From: Defluviitaleaceae bacterium
GTDB taxonomy: Bacteria > Bacillota > Clostridia > Lachnospirales > UBA5962
Direction: 5' to 3'
DNA: 6,063 nucleotides
Assembly (NCBI GenBank): GCA_009787435.1
Contig: WRFW01000121.1
Span: forward strand, 1 to 6,063
Part shown: positions 5,622 to 6,063 of the stretch, one piece after another
Layout of the letters: each line of letters starts with the position of its first letter
How positions within the stretch are numbered: position 1 is the stretch's first letter
Notes under the pieces: model-generated
Seen by the model: the letters and a program-made list of their open reading frames with translations, nothing else
What the model was told of the DNA's origin: nothing
Database searches by the model: none
Translations under genes and position numbers: made by a program

Positions 5622-6063
5622 ATGGGGCTTAATATAGAACCAACAACAATAGGGATAATAAGTGTAACACTAGTTGTAATATTTCTTTTAATATTCAGCA
5701 TTTTAATTTTATGGAAAAGAGTTCCGCAAGATAAAGCACTAGTTGTAACAGGCTTAAGGAAGCGTATAATATCTGGCGGCGGTGGTTTAGTAATACCTAT
5801 GCTAGAAAGAGCCGACTTAATCTCTTTGGAAGTTAAGAAAATATACGTTGCAACGCAAGGTGCTTTGACAGACCAAGGTGTTGAAATAACTGTAGATGGT
5901 GTAGCTATTATAAAAGTTAAAAGCGATAAAGAATCAATTTTATCCGCTGTGGAGCAATTTAACACAGGAAGCTATGCAAAAACCGTTGCCAAAATTGAAG
6001 ATATGTCTAAATCTGTTTTAGAGGGGAAACTTCGTGAAATAATCTCAAAGCTTTCAGTTGAAG
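5622..6063 (+). CDS. Flotillin (SPFH-domain membrane scaffold), N-terminal part, 3'-truncated
   Basis: 147 residues are visible and the gene runs off the window. An N-terminal hydrophobic anchor (about 10-30) is followed by WKRVPQDKALVVTG (31-44), the usual entry into the SPFH/band-7 domain, then GGGGLVIPMLERADLISLEV (52-71). The stretch from about 112, ending in LEGKLREIISKLSVE (133-147), is characteristic of flotillins and distinguishes them from stomatin- or HflK-like relatives. Flotillins oligomerise on the inner face of the membrane and organise fluidity and protein assemblies. Pairing with an NfeD-like gene strengthens the call. ATG 5622 is preceded by GAGGGAG (5604-5610) at an 11-base spacing, somewhat long, but no closer in-frame start is evident. 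The coiled-coil C-terminal half lies beyond the window, so completeness cannot be judged. Confidence 0.92.
   Translation, partial: MGLNIEPTTIGIISVTLVVIFLLIFSILILWKRVPQDKALVVTGLRKRIISGGGGLVIPMLERADLISLEVKKIYVATQGALTDQGVEITVDGVAIIKVKSDKESILSAVEQFNTGSYAKTVAKIEDMSKSVLEGKLREIISKLSVE

Noticed and set aside
5600..5965. Opposite-strand open frame of 121 codons over the start of flotillin
   Set aside because: The plus strand encodes an unmistakable flotillin N-terminus; the antisense frame has no motif or SD support.

Overview
The window looks like chromosomal DNA from a low-GC Gram-positive bacterium (Bacillota, probably a class Clostridia lineage). The composition is A/T-rich, isoleucine is often encoded by ATA, TTG and ATG starts sit behind GA-rich Shine-Dalgarno (SD) sites, and every complete gene ends in TAA. 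All protein calls come from reading motifs by eye; no database search was run.

Layout, left to right. (1) 1-418: the C-terminal end of a plus-strand gene with a Pro/Thr/Gln-rich linker and an SCP2-type lipid-binding domain, closed by a clear intrinsic terminator (420-443). (2) 548-3664: a plus-strand folate block with its own consensus-like promoter. It holds a small aromatic-acid-exporter-like (DUF939/FUSC-type) membrane segment that runs in frame, with no stop, into folylpolyglutamate synthase (folC). A FolT-like folate ECF-transporter S component follows 21 nt later and carries an unusual extra N-terminal four-helix domain. (3) 3677-4873: a minus-strand, membrane-anchored HtrA-type serine protease with a PDZ domain, convergent with folT across only 12 bp. 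(4) 4907-4939: a mirror-symmetric divergent promoter. (5) 4982-6063: an NfeD-like membrane protein followed by a flotillin cut by the window edge, matching the known NfeD/flotillin (YuaF/FloT-like) pairing.

How they may work together: FolT would import folates and FolC would polyglutamylate and so retain them. The N-terminal exporter-like segment has no proven link to this. HtrA and NfeD-flotillin are both membrane quality-control or membrane-organisation functions, and their start regions share one inverted-repeat promoter, so joint control is plausible.

The most unusual feature is the exporter-folC junction. An A7 run at 1075-1081 is in the right phase to be an A_AAA_AAA slippery heptamer. 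A one-base slip in either direction ends the exporter just upstream of a strong SD and an in-frame TTG start for a normal-length FolC. The locus could therefore be a true fusion, a slippage-controlled fusion/two-protein switch, or an assembly error in a homopolymer. No mobile element, CRISPR array, tRNA or rRNA was seen.
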